This document shows positions 23,641 through 32,234 of a stretch of 45,254 nt of DNA, piece after piece. Source of the DNA: Falsiroseomonas tokyonensis (GTDB lineage: Bacteria; Pseudomonadota; Alphaproteobacteria; Acetobacterales; Acetobacteraceae). The stretch covers positions 1 to 45,254 of the forward strand of contig NZ_JAFNJS010000016.1 in the NCBI RefSeq assembly GCF_019024325.1, in the 5' to 3' direction. The translations under genes were made by a program, and so were the position numbers. Position 1 is the stretch's first letter, and each line of letters begins with the position of its first letter. The notes under the pieces were generated by a model that saw only the letters and a program-made list of their open reading frames with translations, was not told the origin of the DNA and made no database searches.

Positions 23641-26047
23641 CGGTGCAACCCGCCTCCGCGGTGCCGCGGCCGCGCTGCCGGCGGCGTCGGCTCGCGCCAT
23701 CGGGCGCGAGCGGACGGCGCGAGACTACCTCCCCTACGTCGGCCACGCGGCGCCATGGGCGGTGCTTATGGAAGGGGGTGGCCTGCTCGGCATGCTGCGG
23801 CTCGCCGGCGGTGCCTGGGAAACCGCCGACCTCGCCGAGGTGAACGGCGTCCATGCCCGCCTCAACATGCTCTATCGCAATGTCGCCTCCGACCGCCTGG
23901 CGCTCATGGTGCACGTCGTCCGCACCTTCGCGGATGCGCGGGAATACCCGTCGGGCGACTTCCGAAGCGGCTTCGCCGCAACGCTCGATGCGGCCTACCG
24001 GGAACGCCTGCTCGGGCGGACGCTCTACCGCAACCACATCTTCGTCTCGGTCCTGCGCCGCCCTCCCCTGCCGGCTGGGGAACGCGTGGGCTCCTGGCTC
24101 GCGCGCCGCCGCGGCCCGGCGGTCGAGGCGACGACCGCCGACCTGCGCGCTCTCGATGAGACGATGGGGGTGCTTGCAGCCGACCTCGCCGGCCACGACG
24201 CCGTCCAGCTCGGCCTGCGCGAGGCGAACGGCATTGCCTTCTCGGAAATCGGAGAGGCGCTCCGCCTGGTGCTGACGGGCGAAAACCTGCCGGTGCCCCT
24301 GGTGAACGGGCATCTGGGCGGCGCCATCCACACTGACCGTGTCATCGTTGGGCGGCAGGCAATTGAGATGCGCGGCCCGGCCGGCTCGACCTACGCCGCC
24401 GTGTTCGGCTTGCGTGAATACCCGGCGACGACATGGCCAGGCCAGTTCGACGCGATCCTTGCCGCCCCCTACCGTTGCGTGCTGACGCAGGGCTTCGGCT
24501 TCCTGTCGAAGGCTGCCGGCCAGGGTGTCCTGACGCGCAAGCAGAACCAGATGGTCAGCGCGCAGGACAAGGCCGCCTCGCAACGCGAGGCGCTGAGCGA
24601 GGCGTCCGACCAGCTCCAGTCCAACGCCTTCGTCATGGGCGACCATCACCTCTCCCTCATGGTCTTGGCAGACAGCCTGCCGCAGCTCGCCGACGCGGCG
24701 GCCGAGGCCCGACGCGACCTGGCCGACGGCGGCGCAGTCATCGTCCGCGAGGATCTTGGGCTGGAAGCAGCCTATTGGGCGCAGCTTCCGGGAAATGCAC
24801 ATCTACGCGCCCGGCCTGGCGTGGTCAGTTCACGCAACTTCGCCGCCATGGCGCCGCTGCACGGCTACCCGCAGGGGGCGGCCACCGGCCACTGGGGCGA
24901 GCCGCTTGCGCTGTTCCGCGCCTCCGGCGGCACGCCTTTCCGATTCCACTTTCACGTCGGCGACCTCGGCAACGTGGCGATGTTTGGTCCCTCCGGCTCG
25001 GGCAAGACAACGCTGCTCGGCTTCCTGCTGGCGATGTCGGAAAAGGCCGGCGCGCAGGTCGTGCTGTTTGACAAGGACCGCGGTGCGGAGATCCTCGCCC
25101 GGGCCGTCGGCGGCACATACCTTGTCCTACCTTCCGGTGAGCCGACCGGCCTCGCGCCGCTCAAGGCTCTAACGAACGCTCCCGCCGACCTCGACTTTCT
25201 CGCGGGCTGGGTGCGCGGCCTGATCCAACCGGACGGCACCGCGCTGTCCGCCGAGGAAGAGCGCCGCATCGAGCTCGGCCTCGCCGCCGTCATGGCGCTG
25301 CCGCCCGAAGCGCGCTCGCTCGGGGAGCTGCGCGCCTTTCTAGGCCAGTCCGACCCGGAGGGCGCCGGCGCCCGGCTGGAAAGGTGGTGCGACGGCCGCG
25401 CCCTTGGCTGGGCCTTCGACGGCGAAGCGGATGCCGTCTCGCTCGACGCGCCCTTCCTCGGCTTCGACATGACCGCGCTGCTCGACGATCCCATCCTGCG
25501 CGGCCCGGCCATGGCCTATCTGTTCCACAGGATCGAGGCCCTCCTCGACGGGCGGCGCCTGGTCGTGGCGATCGACGAGTTCTGGAAGGCACTCGCCGAC
25601 CCTGCCTTCCGCGCCGTCGTCAACGACAAGCTCAAGACCATTCGGAAGCTGAACGGCGTGATGCTGCTGGCAACGCAGTCCCCGCGGGACGCCCTCTCCA
25701 GCCCGATCGCCCATTCCCTTGTCGAACAGTGCCCGACGCAGCTCCTCATGCCGAACCCGCGCGCGGCGGAGGAAGACTACCGCGACGGGCTGAAGCTGAC
25801 CGGGCCGGAGTTCCGGATGGTTCGCGAGGATCTCACCGTCGGCGCGCGTGGCCGGTTCCTGGTTAAGCAAGGCACCGCCTCCGTTGCCTGCGACCTCGAC
25901 CTCTCGGGGCTGGAGGATTTCGTCGCCGTGCTGTCGGGGCGAGCAGCGACGGTCGCATTGATGGAACGGCTACGCGCAGTGCACGGGCCGACGCCGGAGG
26001 CGTGGCTGCCAGCCTTCCTGCGCGAATGGCGGACGGCAGGGGCATGA
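23633..26047 (+). CDS. virB4: VirB4 ATPase of the type IV secretion system
   Basis: 804 residues, the normal length. An N-terminal CagE/VirB4 domain covers about 1-420. The ATPase domain has Walker A GPSGSGKTTLLGF (about 453-465), Walker B VVAIDEFWKAL (about 643-653) and a downstream MLLATQSPRDAL motif. It powers pilus assembly and substrate transfer from the cytoplasmic face. The first good start is the ATG at 23633; further upstream the frame lies inside virB3. Confidence 0.95.
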   Translation: MPDGATRLRGAAAALPAASARAIGRERTARDYLPYVGHAAPWAVLMEGGGLLGMLRLAGGAWETADLAEVNGVHARLNMLYRNVASDRLALMVHVVRTFADAREYPSGDFRSGFAATLDAAYRERLLGRTLYRNHIFVSVLRRPPLPAGERVGSWLARRRGPAVEATTADLRALDETMGVLAADLAGHDAVQLGLREANGIAFSEIGEALRLVLTGENLPVPLVNGHLGGAIHTDRVIVGRQAIEMRGPAGSTYAAVFGLREYPATTWPGQFDAILAAPYRCVLTQGFGFLSKAAGQGVLTRKQNQMVSAQDKAASQREALSEASDQLQSNAFVMGDHHLSLMVLADSLPQLADAAAEARRDLADGGAVIVREDLGLEAAYWAQLPGNAHLRARPGVVSSRNFAAMAPLHGYPQGAATGHWGEPLALFRASGGTPFRFHFHVGDLGNVAMFGPSGSGKTTLLGFLLAMSEKAGAQVVLFDKDRGAEILARAVGGTYLVLPSGEPTGLAPLKALTNAPADLDFLAGWVRGLIQPDGTALSAEEERRIELGLAAVMALPPEARSLGELRAFLGQSDPEGAGARLERWCDGRALGWAFDGEADAVSLDAPFLGFDMTALLDDPILRGPAMAYLFHRIEALLDGRRLVVAIDEFWKALADPAFRAVVNDKLKTIRKLNGVMLLATQSPRDALSSPIAHSLVEQCPTQLLMPNPRAAEEDYRDGLKLTGPEFRMVREDLTVGARGRFLVKQGTASVACDLDLSGLEDFVAVLSGRAATVALMERLRAVHGPTPEAWLPAFLREWRTAGA

Positions 26048-26061
26048 GGAAGGAGGCGACG

Positions 26062-26760
26062 ATGCGAAAGGTGCTTCTGGCGGGGGTGGTTGTCCTCGCG
26101 ACGACCGGCACGGCGGGGGCGCAAATCCCGGTAACCGATGCGGCGAGCCTCGCCCAGCAGATCCAGCAGGTGACGCAGCTCACGCAGCAGCTGAGCATGC
26201 TCCAGCAGCAACTCGCCCAGGCGCAGCAGCTCTATGGCTCGCTGTCACGGCTGACCGACATCAACAACTTGGCCGGGAGCCTGACGGCCGGGGGCATCCG
26301 CTCGCCCTTGCCGTCGAACGCCTACGACGCCGGGATGCTGCTCTCCGGCACCGGCAGCCCGTCCGGCTTCGGTACGCTTGGCGGAATGGTGTCAGGCGCA
26401 CTTGGACGTACGCAGGTCTTCGCGCCGTCGGGAACCGACTTCCACTCGACGGAGCTGGTGCGGAACGCACAGTCGATCGCTGGCTCACTTGGCATGGCGC
26501 AGCGTCTCTACCAGGCCGCCGTGGACCGGCTGCCGGGCCTTCAGGAACTCCAGGCGCGGCTTTCGACAGCGCAGGACCCGAAGGAGACGATGGACCTCCA
26601 GGCCCGGATCGGGGCTGAGCAAGCCTTCATTGCCACGCAGCAGCAGCAGGCCCAGGCGGTGATGATGTGGCAGGCGGCCGAAGAGCGCAGCACCGAGCAA
26701 CGGCGCCGCGAGGAGATGCGCCGCGACCTTGAAGCCACCTCTGACGCGTTGCTCCGGTGA
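26062..26760 (+). CDS. virB5: VirB5/TrbJ-like minor pilus protein
   Basis: 232 residues with a signal peptide (LLAGVVVLATTGTAGAQ) and a long Gln-rich coiled coil (about 30-70: QQIQQVTQLTQQLSMLQQQL), LYGSLSRLTDINNLAG, and a second helical part rich in Gln/Glu (about 175-225). This is typical of VirB5/TrbJ, found at pilus tips. AGGAAGGAGG just upstream supports the ATG at 26062. The stop overlaps a GTG of the next frame. Confidence 0.88.
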   Translation: MRKVLLAGVVVLATTGTAGAQIPVTDAASLAQQIQQVTQLTQQLSMLQQQLAQAQQLYGSLSRLTDINNLAGSLTAGGIRSPLPSNAYDAGMLLSGTGSPSGFGTLGGMVSGALGRTQVFAPSGTDFHSTELVRNAQSIAGSLGMAQRLYQAAVDRLPGLQELQARLSTAQDPKETMDLQARIGAEQAFIATQQQQAQAVMMWQAAEERSTEQRRREEMRRDLEATSDALLR

Positions 26761-26780
26761 CCACAACCGGAGACATGGCG

Positions 26781-27209
26781 ATGCGAACCCTCCTTGCTTC
26801 CCTCTTCCTGACCACGGCGCTATCCGGCGCCGCTGCTGCGCAGACCGATGCGCGAGACGGGCGGACTGTGGATTGGTACGGCCGGAACCCCTACGTGCGG
26901 ATGACGGTGCTCGACCAGTGTCGCAACGACCCTGGGCGGCTGCGGAACCACCCAGACTGCATCAACGCGCAGCGCGCCGACCTCGCCGACGCCGGCAACC
27001 GCTTGACCGGAACCTATCGCGGCAGCCCGAACACGCCAGAGTGGTTCTCGCACCACCCCGACATGCGGCGCACGGCTCTTGGCGCATGCCGCAACATGAA
27101 CGCCGAGGCCAAGCGGCAATACGGTCTCTGCGAGCCCGCGCGGCAGTCGGTTGTCAACGACCAGCTCCGCCTGACCAGCCGCCTGCCGCCCGAGATACCG
27201 CTCAAGTGA
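26781..27209 (+). CDS. EexN-like entry-exclusion protein
   Basis: About 142 residues with a signal peptide (LLASLFLTTALSGAAAAQ). The mature part resembles the EexN/entry-exclusion pattern: DWYGRNPYVRMTVLDQCRND (about 30-49), RNHPDCINAQRAD, and again HPDMRRTALGACRNM. It lacks the lipobox Cys of typical EexN lipoproteins. GGAG lies eight bases before ATG 26781; ATG 26775 and GTG 26757 (overlapping the virB5 stop) are alternatives. Exclusion proteins stop redundant transfer into cells that already carry the plasmid. A gene of this kind between virB5 and virB6 is common. Confidence 0.7.
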   Translation: MRTLLASLFLTTALSGAAAAQTDARDGRTVDWYGRNPYVRMTVLDQCRNDPGRLRNHPDCINAQRADLADAGNRLTGTYRGSPNTPEWFSHHPDMRRTALGACRNMNAEAKRQYGLCEPARQSVVNDQLRLTSRLPPEIPLK

Positions 27210-28225
27210 TCACCGACATTTTCAGCCAGGTGAACAACCTCATCGAGGTGCCGTTCCTGGCGCAGGTAGACGCACTGATCGGCGTTCTCGTCGCGTGGCT
27301 CGCCGGGCCGATGGCGACGGCGCTCGTCATCTACGTCGCGCTCACCGGCTTCATGATGATGCGCGGCTTGTCGCAGGACACCTTCGCCGCGGTGCTCGGG
27401 CGCATCGTGCGGCTCTGCATCGTTGCGTGGATCGTCATGAACGCGGCGACCTACAACATCTGGGTTCGCGACCTCTTCTTGACGACGCTGCCGACCGAGC
27501 TGGCGAACGAGATCACGGCCACGACAGGCGCATCTCTGCCGTCCGCAGCCGCTTTCGATACGGTCTGGCGCAAGGCACTTGGCGTCGGCATGTCGGTTTG
27601 GAGCACGCTAGGCTGGACAGACATCGGCCCTTCGCTTGCCGTGCTCTTCATGTGGGTCTGCGCCGGCATCGCAATCTCCTTCTCTTACCTCGTCTGGCTC
27701 ACCTCACGGATCGGCCTTGGTCTCGTCATCGCAGTGGGCCCGATTTTCGTGGCATTCGCCCTATTCCCCGCCACGCGTGCCCTGTTTGAGCGCTGGCTCG
27801 GACAGGTCGTTCAGTTCGTCGTCCTAGGCGTGCTGGCAGTCATGCTGCTCCAGCTGATGATCCTGGCGGAGGGCGCCCTCGTCGATCGGATCGTGGCGAC
27901 CAGTTCCGCAGCCTCGCCTGCGCAGCGGCTGCAAATGCTCCTCGCGGTCTGCGTCCTGTTCATCATCTGCGCGATGCTCGCGATGCAGCTTCCCAGCTTG
28001 GCCTCGGCCCTTGCCGGCGGCTTTTCCTTCCACACCGGAACCCTGGCCCGCCTAACCTTCGGCAACGCCATCCAGGCCGCCCGCGGCCTGCCCGACGCCC
28101 GTGCCCGGGGCGCCGCGGTCATCCAGGCCGGCGCCTGGAACGCGGCGACCTCGCGCCGCGCCCTGACCGGAAGCGGCGGAAACATCCGCCCCCGCCTGCC
28201 CACGCCCCCTTCCCGCCTGCCGTAG
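27206..28225 (+). CDS. virB6: VirB6/TrbL-like polytopic inner-membrane protein
   Basis: 339 residues from a GTG overlapping the preceding stop (GTGA). The N-terminus VITDIFSQVNNLIEVPFLAQ leads to six or so transmembrane helices (VLVAWLAGPMATALVIYVAL, AVLFMWVCAGIAISFSYLVW, LGLVIAVGPIFVAFALF, FVVLGVLAVMLLQLMIL, MLLAVCVLFIICAMLAM). The Gly-Pro (AVGPIF) between helices is typical of VirB6. The C-terminus is Arg/Pro-rich. It forms the inner-membrane channel with VirB3, VirB4 and VirB8. Confidence 0.9.
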   Translation: MITDIFSQVNNLIEVPFLAQVDALIGVLVAWLAGPMATALVIYVALTGFMMMRGLSQDTFAAVLGRIVRLCIVAWIVMNAATYNIWVRDLFLTTLPTELANEITATTGASLPSAAAFDTVWRKALGVGMSVWSTLGWTDIGPSLAVLFMWVCAGIAISFSYLVWLTSRIGLGLVIAVGPIFVAFALFPATRALFERWLGQVVQFVVLGVLAVMLLQLMILAEGALVDRIVATSSAASPAQRLQMLLAVCVLFIICAMLAMQLPSLASALAGGFSFHTGTLARLTFGNAIQAARGLPDARARGAAVIQAGAWNAATSRRALTGSGGNIRPRLPTPPSRLP

Positions 28226-28236
28226 GAACCACCTCC

Positions 28237-28506
28237 ATGCGTGCGCATCGCGCGGACTCTATCCGTCGAAAAGAACATAACCGGAATCATCTCACCGTCG
28301 CCCTGCTGGCGCTGCTGGCGCTCGCGGGCTGCGCCGGCCAAGCACCGCCGGGCTGCACGGGTGCCGTGCGCCAGCTTAACCTGGACCGCTGGCAGGCCTC
28401 GCCGAACGACCTCCTGGCACCGCCGGCCGCGCAGCGCACGGCTGCCCTCGGCAACTGCGCGCCGCCCATGCTCGCCGAGGCTGCGCGCTGGGGCGCTGCG
28501 TCGTGA
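28237..28506 (+). CDS. Small lipoprotein at the VirB7 position
   Basis: 89 residues with a hydrophobic signal and lipobox LLALAGC (Cys about residue 32). Two later cysteines (PPGCTG, GNCAPP) follow, with LNLDRWQ in the middle. Its position between virB6 and virB8 and its lipobox fit VirB7, which anchors the outer-membrane core by pairing with VirB9. Sequence similarity to VirB7 is too weak to assert. The stop overlaps the GTG of virB8. Confidence 0.72.
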   Translation: MRAHRADSIRRKEHNRNHLTVALLALLALAGCAGQAPPGCTGAVRQLNLDRWQASPNDLLAPPAAQRTAALGNCAPPMLAEAARWGAAS

Positions 28507-29240
28507 ACGCCATCCAATCCCCAGGTGCCGCGTTGGCCGAGGCCGCCTTCACCGCCCGCCCGGTTCCCGCCGATCCGGAGTTGCTCGCCGCATACTTCGC
28601 CCAGGTGCAGAGCTTCGAGGCCGAACGCCTCCGCGACGAACGCCGCTCCCGCCGGCTGGCATGGACGGTCGCGGCCGTGGCCTCGGGCGTCGCCTTCGCG
28701 GCGTGCCTCGCCGTCGCCGGCCTCACGCCGCTTAAGACCGTGGTGCCTCTCGTCTTCCGCGTGGACGCCGCAACCGGGATCGTGGACGCAGTTCACGACC
28801 TTCAGGGCGGCCCGCAGACGCAGACCGAGGCGGTCGCGCGCTACTTCGTCGCACGCTACGTCCGCGCCCGCGAAGGCTACGCCTTTACAGAGGCGGAGTA
28901 CCAGTTCCGCACGATCTCCCTGCTAAGCACCGCGACTGAGCAGGCGCGCTACGCTACCTGGTTCCGCGGCTCGAACCCCGAAAGCCCGCAGGTCACGCTC
29001 GGCCGTGTCGGCACGGCGCGCGTGACCATTAGGTCGATCAGCTTTATCGGCCCGAAGCTGGCGCAGGTCCGCTGGACGCGCGAGGTGCGGCGAGGCGAGG
29101 GCCGCACGGTCGATACGTCGCATTGGGTATCGACGCTTGGCTTCGACTGGTCACAGGCGGCCATTGGAAACCAGGATCGGTTGGAGAACCCGCTCGGCTT
29201 TCTCGTCACCGACTACCGCGTCGATCCGGAGGCGCCGTGA
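28503..29240 (+). CDS. virB8: VirB8 inner-membrane T4SS protein
   Basis: 245 residues from a GTG. A cytoplasmic N-terminal segment with ELLAAYFAQVQSFEAERL (about 26-43), one transmembrane helix (about 56-76, TVAAVASGVAFAACLAVAGL), then the periplasmic NTF2-like domain with VVPLVFRVDAATGIVDAV, ARYFVARYVRAREGY and the C-terminal FLVTDYRVDPE. VirB8 is the assembly hub of the inner-membrane complex. GTGA overlap at the start and TGATG at the end show tight coupling. Confidence 0.93.
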   Translation: MNAIQSPGAALAEAAFTARPVPADPELLAAYFAQVQSFEAERLRDERRSRRLAWTVAAVASGVAFAACLAVAGLTPLKTVVPLVFRVDAATGIVDAVHDLQGGPQTQTEAVARYFVARYVRAREGYAFTEAEYQFRTISLLSTATEQARYATWFRGSNPESPQVTLGRVGTARVTIRSISFIGPKLAQVRWTREVRRGEGRTVDTSHWVSTLGFDWSQAAIGNQDRLENPLGFLVTDYRVDPEAP

Positions 29241-30094
29241 TGCGCGCAGCAATCGCCGCTGTCCTCCTAGCCAGCCTCTCAGCCATGCCTGCACTCGCGG
29301 TCCAAGAGCCGCAGGCGGGCACGCGCGACCCGCGCGTGCGCACCGTCGTCTACGACGAGATGAACGTCGTGCGCGTCGTCGGCACCCTGCTCGCCTCGAC
29401 GCAGGTGGTGTTCGGGCCGGAGGAGGAGATTGCCCACATCGCTGTCGGCGATGCAGCCGCCTGGCAGGTGGCACCGGCTGCCAACCTGCTCTTCCTCAAG
29501 CCCACGGAGCTGCGCGGCCCGACCAACATGCAGGTCGTCACGCGCCGCAGCGGCGGGGAGCGCCGCAGCTACCAGTTCGAGCTGCAAGCGCGCGACGGCG
29601 CCGTCACAGCCGACGCAGGCGAGGCTATGTTCAAAGTCATTTTCCGCTATCCCAGTGACGAGCGGCGCGCCGCCGCGGCACGGGCAGCCGAGGCTCGCGC
29701 GGCGGCTACAGAGCGGCTCGCCCGCGACCGCCTCGACGTTGACCACTTCTACGGCCCCCGCAACTGGCGCTACTCGGCACAGGGCTCGACCGCGATCGAA
29801 GCGACTGAGGTCAGCGACAACGGCCGCCTGACCGCCTTCCGCTTCCCGGCCAATGCCGAGGTGCCAGCGATCTACACGGTGGCGCCGGACGGCTCCGAGG
29901 CGATCGCCGCCCGAACGGTGCGCGGCGAGTTGGTGCTGGTGCACGCGACCGCGGCGCAGTTCCGGCTCCGGAGAGGCGGGGAGGTGCTCTGTGTCTTCAA
30001 CCACGGCTACGACCCCCTTGGGCAGAACCCCGGCACCGGCACGGTAACGCCCGAGGTCGCCCGCGAAGTGCGCACGCCCCGGAGCACCCGGTGA
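29240..30094 (+). CDS. virB9: VirB9 outer-membrane core T4SS protein
   Basis: 284 residues with a signal peptide to about residue 20. The N-terminal VirB9 domain shows RVRTVVYDEMNVVRVVG, EEEIAHIAVGDAAAW and FLKPTELRGPTNMQVVT. The C-terminal domain shows HFYGPRNWRYSAQG, FRFPANAEVPAIYTV and GEVLCVFNHGYDPLG. It pairs with VirB7 and VirB10 in the core complex. The ATG overlaps the virB8 stop (TGATG) with GGAGG upstream; a GTG one codon earlier is possible. Confidence 0.93.
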   Translation: MRAAIAAVLLASLSAMPALAVQEPQAGTRDPRVRTVVYDEMNVVRVVGTLLASTQVVFGPEEEIAHIAVGDAAAWQVAPAANLLFLKPTELRGPTNMQVVTRRSGGERRSYQFELQARDGAVTADAGEAMFKVIFRYPSDERRAAAARAAEARAAATERLARDRLDVDHFYGPRNWRYSAQGSTAIEATEVSDNGRLTAFRFPANAEVPAIYTVAPDGSEAIAARTVRGELVLVHATAAQFRLRRGGEVLCVFNHGYDPLGQNPGTGTVTPEVAREVRTPRSTR

Positions 30095-31206
30095 TGAGCG
30101 ACGCGAACACCGAAGGTGTGACTGGCGAGCGCACGGTCTCCGCCGTCGCCGGTGAGCAGCGACGCCGCTTCAGCCGGTCACAGGGCATAGCCCTTGTCGC
30201 CCTCGCCGGCGGCCTGGCGTCGATGTTCATCCTGTTCCGCCCCGAGCCAACGCGCGTCGATCCACGCGCGGAACAGGATGCTGCCGCGCTCCGCGTTGGC
30301 CAGCGCGGCGCCTTTGAGCCGGCGCGCCTTCCGCCAGCGCTTCCTCCCTTGCCGGCAACGCCCGTGTCGCTGCCGATGGCCGCCCCTGCTCCGCAACTGC
30401 CCACGCAGCCGCTCCAGCTCCCAGGCAGCCCGACGCAGGATCCCCTCGCAGCGGCACGCCGGGCACCGCTGATGGCATTCGGCGGCCAAAGCAGTACGAC
30501 GGCCGCAGCAGTCTCAGCGGAGCCTCGCGGGGCCGCCTCGGGTGAAGCTGAGGACAGCGAGCTCGCCGCCCGCCTCGTGCCGACGCGGCTCGAAGGCGTG
30601 CGTGCCAATGTCCTTCGGAACCGGCCGATGCTGGTGACGCAGGGCGCCGTCCTCCCCTGCGTGCTGGAGACAGCGCTCGACAGCACCCTCCCCGGCTTCG
30701 CCACCTGTGTGCTGCCGCGCGACGTGCTTGGCTCCACCGGCACTGTCGTACTGCTGGAGAAGGGCACACGCGTCGTCGGCGAGTTCCGCGGCGGCATGCG
30801 CCAAGGACAAAGCCGGCTCTTCGTGCTGTGGACCCGGGCCGAAACGCCGCACGGAGTGGTCGTGAACCTCGCCAGTCCGGCCGCCGACGCGCTTGGCCGC
30901 TCTGGCTTCAGCGGGGAGGTGGACACGCGCTTTTGGGACCGCTTTGGCGGTGCGCTGCTTCTCTCCCTCGTGGACGCGGGTGCCGCCTTCGCGGGTGACC
31001 AGGCGAGCGACGGCGGTACGGCCCGCTACTACGGCTATGGCGCGACTGCCGGGCGCGGCGCGGCGGCCGAGGCGATCCGCAACACGATCAACATTCCGCC
31101 CGTTCTCCGAAAGAACCAGGGCGAGGAGGTCTCGATCTTCGTCGCGCGCGACCTGGATTTTTCCGGAGTCTACGACGTGCGCCTCACGAGGCTTGGCGCC
31201 CGATGA
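30094..31206 (+). CDS. virB10: VirB10 T4SS core protein
   Basis: 370 residues: a short cytoplasmic N-terminus, one transmembrane helix (GIALVALAGGLASMFILF, about 30-47), a Pro-rich linker (about 75-130) and the conserved beta-barrel domain (LPCVLETALDSTLPGFATC, LLEKGTRVVGEF, FSGEVDTRFWDRFGGALL and INIPPVLRKNQGEEVSIFVARDLDFS). VirB10 spans the envelope and responds to ATPase activity. The start overlaps the virB9 stop; GTG 30091 is an alternative one codon earlier. Confidence 0.94.
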   Translation: MSDANTEGVTGERTVSAVAGEQRRRFSRSQGIALVALAGGLASMFILFRPEPTRVDPRAEQDAAALRVGQRGAFEPARLPPALPPLPATPVSLPMAAPAPQLPTQPLQLPGSPTQDPLAAARRAPLMAFGGQSSTTAAAVSAEPRGAASGEAEDSELAARLVPTRLEGVRANVLRNRPMLVTQGAVLPCVLETALDSTLPGFATCVLPRDVLGSTGTVVLLEKGTRVVGEFRGGMRQGQSRLFVLWTRAETPHGVVVNLASPAADALGRSGFSGEVDTRFWDRFGGALLLSLVDAGAAFAGDQASDGGTARYYGYGATAGRGAAAEAIRNTINIPPVLRKNQGEEVSIFVARDLDFSGVYDVRLTRLGAR

Positions 31207-32234
31207 ACCGGCACGGCGAGCGCACGCTGCGCATGCTGCTGGAGCCGCTCGCAGCCTGGCTGTCCGACCCAGCCACGACCGAGGTCTGCTTGAATCAGCC
31301 AGGCGAGGTCTTTGTAGAGCGGCACGGCGCCTGGGAGCGGCATGAGGTGCCGGTCCTCGACTTCGCGCGGCTGGACGCGATCGCTACCCTCGCCGCGGCG
31401 ATGACGGCGCAGGATGTCGGGCCGTCGCGTCCGCTCTGCGCCACCGTGCTGCCCGACGGGCAGCGCGTGCAGGTGGTACGCCCGCCTGCCGTGGCGGTCG
31501 GCACTCTGAGCCTGACGATCCGCAAGCCAAGCGCCTACGCGCCGTCGCTGGATTCACTCCGCGAGGGCGGCACCTTCCAGGGCACGGGCACGGCGGACGG
31601 GGCGTTGTCGGAGGCTGACGCTGGATTGGTGGCGCTGCTGGCCGTGCGCGATTGGAGCGGCTTCCTGGCAGCCGCCGTGAAGGCGCGGAAGAACGTTGTG
31701 CTCTGCGGCGCGACGGGCAGCGGCAAGACGACGGTCGCCAAGGCGCTGATTCGCGCCATCCCCGAGACCGACCGAGTCGTCACGATTGAGGATACGCCCG
31801 AGCTGGAGGTGCCGCACGCCAACCGCGTCCACCTATTCTACTCGAAGGGTGCGCAGGGCCTCGCGCAGGTGACCGCCGGCGACCTACTGGAGGCCTCGCT
31901 CCGCATGCGCCCTGACCGCGTGCTGCTCCAGGAGCTGCGCGACGGCTCGGCCTTCACCTGGCTGCGCGGCGCGGCATCTGGGCATCCCGGCTCCATTACT
32001 ACGCTGCACGCCGACGGCGCGCGCGGCGCCTTCGACGCGATGGCGCTGATGGTGAAGGAGCACCCGGCGGGCCGGCACCTCGCCGATGCCGACGTGCGCA
32101 CGCTGCTGCGTCAGCTTGTGGACGTGGTCGCGCATTGCGACCGCAGCACCGGCCGCTTCCGCATCACCGAGGTCTGGTTTGACCCGGCGGCGAAGTGCCG
32201 ATCCATTCCTACCGCTCACCTGGCTGCCAAGTGA
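31203..32234 (+). CDS. virB11: VirB11 traffic ATPase
   Basis: 343 residues. N-terminal domain with TTEVCLNQPGEVFVERHG (about 24-41), then the RecA-like domain: Walker A LCGATGSGKTTVAKAL (about 164-179), Asp/Glu box TIEDTPELEVPHANRVHL, Walker B LLQELRDG and a final SGHPGSITTLHAD (about 255-268, containing the VirB11/PilT His). It is a hexameric ATPase driving assembly and DNA transfer. ATGA overlaps with virB10 and GTGA with virD4. Confidence 0.96.
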   Translation: MNRHGERTLRMLLEPLAAWLSDPATTEVCLNQPGEVFVERHGAWERHEVPVLDFARLDAIATLAAAMTAQDVGPSRPLCATVLPDGQRVQVVRPPAVAVGTLSLTIRKPSAYAPSLDSLREGGTFQGTGTADGALSEADAGLVALLAVRDWSGFLAAAVKARKNVVLCGATGSGKTTVAKALIRAIPETDRVVTIEDTPELEVPHANRVHLFYSKGAQGLAQVTAGDLLEASLRMRPDRVLLQELRDGSAFTWLRGAASGHPGSITTLHADGARGAFDAMALMVKEHPAGRHLADADVRTLLRQLVDVVAHCDRSTGRFRITEVWFDPAAKCRSIPTAHLAAK

